NCBI GenBank assembly: GCA_022701925.1
Contig: JAKONM010000309.1
Location: 1 to 16,994 of the forward strand
Reading direction: 5' to 3'
DNA: 16,994 nucleotides
Origin: Microbacteriaceae bacterium
GTDB lineage: Bacteria; Actinomycetota; Actinomycetes; Actinomycetales; Microbacteriaceae
Shown here: positions 15,020 to 16,994 of the stretch, one piece after another
Numbering within the stretch: the stretch's first letter is position 1
Layout of the letters: each line of letters begins with the position of its first letter
Notes under the pieces: generated by a model
What the model saw: only the letters and a program-made list of their open reading frames with translations
Told to the model about the DNA's origin: nothing
Database searches by the model: none
Made by a program: the position numbers and the translations under genes

Positions 15020-15895
15020 GTGCTCGCCGGCGCCGCGGTGCCGGGGGAGCGTCGCCCGCTCGAGCGGGCGCTGGCGGATCCCGGGTTCCTGACCGCGTTC
15101 ACGCGGCGGTACGCGGGGCCGGACCATCCCCTCGACGCCCTGCGATGGCTGGAGGACCCCGAGGCGCCGGGGCGCGACGGAGCGCCGGGGCCGGGCGCGG
15201 CGCTGCGGGCGGCCGCCCGCGAGCTCTACCGGCCGGGGGCGGGGGAACGGCAGCGGGCCGAGCACGCCCGACTCGAGCAGACGCTCGCGGCCTCCCGCGC
15301 GCACGCGCTCGCCGCGCTGGAGGAGGTGGCCCGGGCGGAGGGCGCCGACGGCGAGGGCGCAGCGCGGGGCGCACCGGCGGAGGGGTCTGCTGCAGCAGCC
15401 GCGGACGCCGCGGGGAGGAGACGCCGCGGCCGTCGGCTGCGGATCGCGGTGCTGGTGGCCGCCGGCGCGGCGCTGCTGGCCGTCGGCGCATCGGTCTGGA
15501 GCGCCACGCGCGTCCCGGGCGCCCGTGCCCCTGCGCCGAGCGCGGCCGACGCGACGGCGTCGATCGCGGCGCTGATCGAGGCCGAGCCACGACTGCTGCC
15601 GTCCGGCTGGCGCGACGCCGCCGTGGTCAGCAGCGGCGACGAGCTCGACGGCCGGCTGACGCTGCTGGCGCCCGCCGGTCAGCGCGGTCGGCTGCTGCTC
15701 GTCGTGCGGTGCCGGGCCTCCGACCGCTCGTTCCGGGCGGTCATCAGCGGCGGCGAGACGCGGGCGGAGCGCTACGGCGCCTGCGGCAGCGGCCTGCGAT
15801 CGGTGCCGCTGCCCGTGCGGCCCGACGCCGTGGTGCGGGTGGTCGTGACGACCCTGGGCTCGGAATCGTTCAGCGGCGCCCTCGTCCGGCGGTGA
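15020..15895 (+). CDS. Hypothetical single-pass membrane protein, start uncertain
   Basis: An open frame continues to TGA at 15893-15895. I place the start at GTG 15020; GTG 15038 is the alternative, and neither has a good ribosome site. The frame remains open upstream into lacI, where it is only a shadow. From GTG 15020 the protein has 291 residues. There is a soluble N-terminal part with PLERALADPGFLTAFTRRY and PLDALRWLEDPEA, then an Ala/Glu/Arg-rich helical region likely to form a coiled coil (about 60-107). A low-complexity Ala/Gly linker and the basic stretch RRRRGRRLR precede one membrane helix (about 140-160). The extracytoplasmic domain (about 165-291) has two cysteines, in VVRCRASD and YGACGSG, that could pair. 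I recognise no family. The topology resembles an anti-sigma or sensor protein, but no diagnostic motif is present. Confidence 0.7.
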   Translation: MLAGAAVPGERRPLERALADPGFLTAFTRRYAGPDHPLDALRWLEDPEAPGRDGAPGPGAALRAAARELYRPGAGERQRAEHARLEQTLAASRAHALAALEEVARAEGADGEGAARGAPAEGSAAAAADAAGRRRRGRRLRIAVLVAAGAALLAVGASVWSATRVPGARAPAPSAADATASIAALIEAEPRLLPSGWRDAAVVSSGDELDGRLTLLAPAGQRGRLLLVVRCRASDRSFRAVISGGETRAERYGACGSGLRSVPLPVRPDAVVRVVVTTLGSESFSGALVRR

Positions 15896-15912
15896 CCCGC
15901 CGTGCGGCACAC

Positions 15913-15941
15913 TTGCCCCGGGCGCGTGCCGCGGGCACACT
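15913..15941 (+). promoter_or_regulatory. Candidate araD promoter
   Basis: TTGCCC (15913-15918) and CACACT (15936-15941), 17 nt apart, form a plausible -35/-10 pair. The -10 is imperfect. The LacI-type palindrome begins at the next base, so a bound repressor would cover the start of transcription. Confidence 0.4.
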
Positions 15942-15955
15942 AGTGAGCGCTCACT
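15942..15955. promoter_or_regulatory. LacI-type operator AGTGAGCGCTCACT
   Basis: A perfect 14-bp palindrome with the central CG typical of LacI/GalR operators lies 21 bp before the araD ATG. Its core GTGAGCGCTCAC is the symmetric lac-operator core. The regulator at 14013-14999 is the nearest candidate binder. Confidence 0.75.
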
Positions 15956-15976
15956 TTCCCTGTCGACGAGGACGAG

Positions 15977-16717
15977 ATGGCGACCTTCAGCCCTGAGATC
16001 GAAGCGGCGATCGCCTCCGTGCGCGACGACGTCGCCGCGCTGCACGCCGAGCTGGTGCGCTACGGCCTGATCGTCTGGACCGGCGGCAACGTGTCCGGCC
16101 GCGTGCCCGGCGCCGACCTGTTCGTGATCAAGCCCTCCGGCGTCTCCTACGACGACCTGGCGCCCTCGAACATGATCCTCTGCGACCTCGACGGGAACGT
16201 GGTGCCGGGCACGCCCGGCAGCGAGCGCAGCCCCTCCTCCGACACCGCCGCGCACGCCCACGTGTACCGCCACATGCCGCACGTCGGCGGCGTGGTGCAC
16301 ACCCACTCCACCTACGCCTGCGCCTGGGCGGCGCGGGGCGAGGAGATCCCCTGCGTGCTCACCGCCATGGCGGACGAGTTCGGCGGCCCGATCCCGGTCG
16401 GCCCCTTCGCGATCATCGGCGACGACTCGATCGGCCGCGGCATCGTGCAGACGCTGTCCGGCCACCGCAGCCGCGCCGTGCTGATGGCGAACCACGGCCC
16501 CTTCACGATCGGCAAGGATGCGAAGGACGCCGTGAAGGCCGCCGTGATGGTGGAGGACGTGGCCCGCAGCGTGCACGTCGCCCGCGAGCTGGGCGAGACC
16601 GTCCCCATCCCGCAGGAGGCGATCGACCGCCTCTTCGACCGCTACCAGAACGTCTACGGGCAGTCCACGGACACCCGTCTCGAGAGCGACACCGCCCGGA
16701 ACGCAGGACAGGACTAG
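15977..16717 (+). CDS. araD: L-ribulose-5-phosphate 4-epimerase
   Basis: AraD converts L-ribulose 5-phosphate to D-xylulose 5-phosphate, the last step of bacterial L-arabinose catabolism before the pentose phosphate pathway. The 246-residue class II aldolase-fold protein has WTGGNVSGRV (34-43), the phosphate-binding KPSG (52-55), and the zinc and catalytic group D89, H108 and H110 in SSDTAAH and VVHTHSTYA. The later conserved ANHGPFTIG supplies a third zinc histidine. It is about 15 residues longer than E. coli AraD, mostly in the C-terminal tail. GAGGACGAG lies just before the ATG as a modest ribosome site. A LacI-type operator sits 21 bp upstream, and araA follows after 4 nt, so the two are co-transcribed. 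L-fuculose-type aldolases are close relatives, but the araA partner settles the call. Confidence 0.95.
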   Translation: MATFSPEIEAAIASVRDDVAALHAELVRYGLIVWTGGNVSGRVPGADLFVIKPSGVSYDDLAPSNMILCDLDGNVVPGTPGSERSPSSDTAAHAHVYRHMPHVGGVVHTHSTYACAWAARGEEIPCVLTAMADEFGGPIPVGPFAIIGDDSIGRGIVQTLSGHRSRAVLMANHGPFTIGKDAKDAVKAAVMVEDVARSVHVARELGETVPIPQEAIDRLFDRYQNVYGQSTDTRLESDTARNAGQD

Positions 16718-16721
16718 GACC

Positions 16722-16994
16722 ATGCCTCAGCTCGACACCGCCCTCGACTCGTACCGGGTCCTGTTCCTCACCGGCAGCCAGCACCTGTACGGGCCCGAGA
16801 CGCTCGCGCAGGTCGCCGACCAGTCGCGCGCGATCGCGGACGAGCTCGCGGGCGGCGTGCCCGTGCGCATCGACTGGCAGCCCGTGCTCACCGACGCGGA
16901 GGCGATCCGCCGCGCGATGCTCGACGCGAACAGCGACGACTCGGTGATCGGCGTCATCACCTGGATGCACACCTTCAGCCCGGCCCGGATGTGG
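16722..16994 (+). CDS. araA: L-arabinose isomerase, 3' end beyond the window
   Basis: AraA interconverts L-arabinose and L-ribulose, the first step of the pathway. Only the first 91 residues are present; a full enzyme has about 500. They hold two family hallmarks: FLTGSQHLYGPETLAQVADQ near 15-34 and VITWMHTFSPARMW at the very edge, both in the isomerase N-terminal domain. The ATG lies 4 nt after the araD stop, with AGGACAGGA as a weak ribosome site inside the end of araD. A kinase gene (araB) may lie outside the window, since none is seen upstream. Confidence 0.96.
   Translation, partial: MPQLDTALDSYRVLFLTGSQHLYGPETLAQVADQSRAIADELAGGVPVRIDWQPVLTDAEAIRRAMLDANSDDSVIGVITWMHTFSPARMW

Overview
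The window is very GC-rich bacterial chromosome. GC-ending codons dominate and GTG/TTG starts are frequent. Two genes have a TANNNT -10 box exactly 6 nt before the start codon, as in leaderless transcripts. Gene content (rsmI, single-zinc-knuckle metG, tatD, a DUF6457 protein beside mobA, LacI-controlled araDA) points to a high-GC actinobacterium, plausibly of the Micrococcales. The genus cannot be fixed from this sequence. No tRNA, rRNA, CRISPR array, insertion sequence or phage gene was seen.

Layout. (1) 1-4437, all plus strand: the 3' end of rsmI (16S rRNA 2'-O-methyltransferase), a zinc-free NADPH:quinone-type reductase, metG (Met-tRNA synthetase) and tatD. A nested inverted repeat lies between rsmI and the reductase. 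(2) 4438-4794: a hairpin, a possible 31-codon leader ORF, a TTG-started 54-residue two-helix membrane protein and a bidirectional terminator. (3) 4795-9981, a molybdoenzyme island: fdhD (minus) diverges from a 776-residue FdhF/YdeP-family bis-MGD oxidoreductase (plus), which converges on a tightly overlapping minus-strand operon mobA - DUF6457 gene - moeA. FdhD, MobA and MoeA supply cofactor sulfuration, GMP attachment and metal insertion, so the enzyme sits beside much of its late maturation machinery. No electron-transfer subunit is present. (4) 10195-13963: an aldo/keto reductase (minus) with a 16-bp perfect terminator hairpin, a secreted esterase-like phytase-family beta-propeller (plus), a VanZ-like membrane protein (minus) and a leaderless PPK2 polyphosphate kinase (plus). 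(5) 14013-16994: a LacI-family regulator, an unrecognised single-pass membrane protein, then araD and the start of araA. They lie behind a perfect 14-bp LacI-type operator, giving a compact L-arabinose catabolic unit that runs off the right edge.

Most genes here are ordinary. The parts most worth a second look are the orphan molybdoenzyme with an Asp in place of one Fe-S cysteine and its maturation kit (including DUF6457 and a divergent MoeA), the recurring CGTGTCG/CGACACG intergenic hairpins, and the small TTG-started membrane protein with a possible coupled leader ORF.
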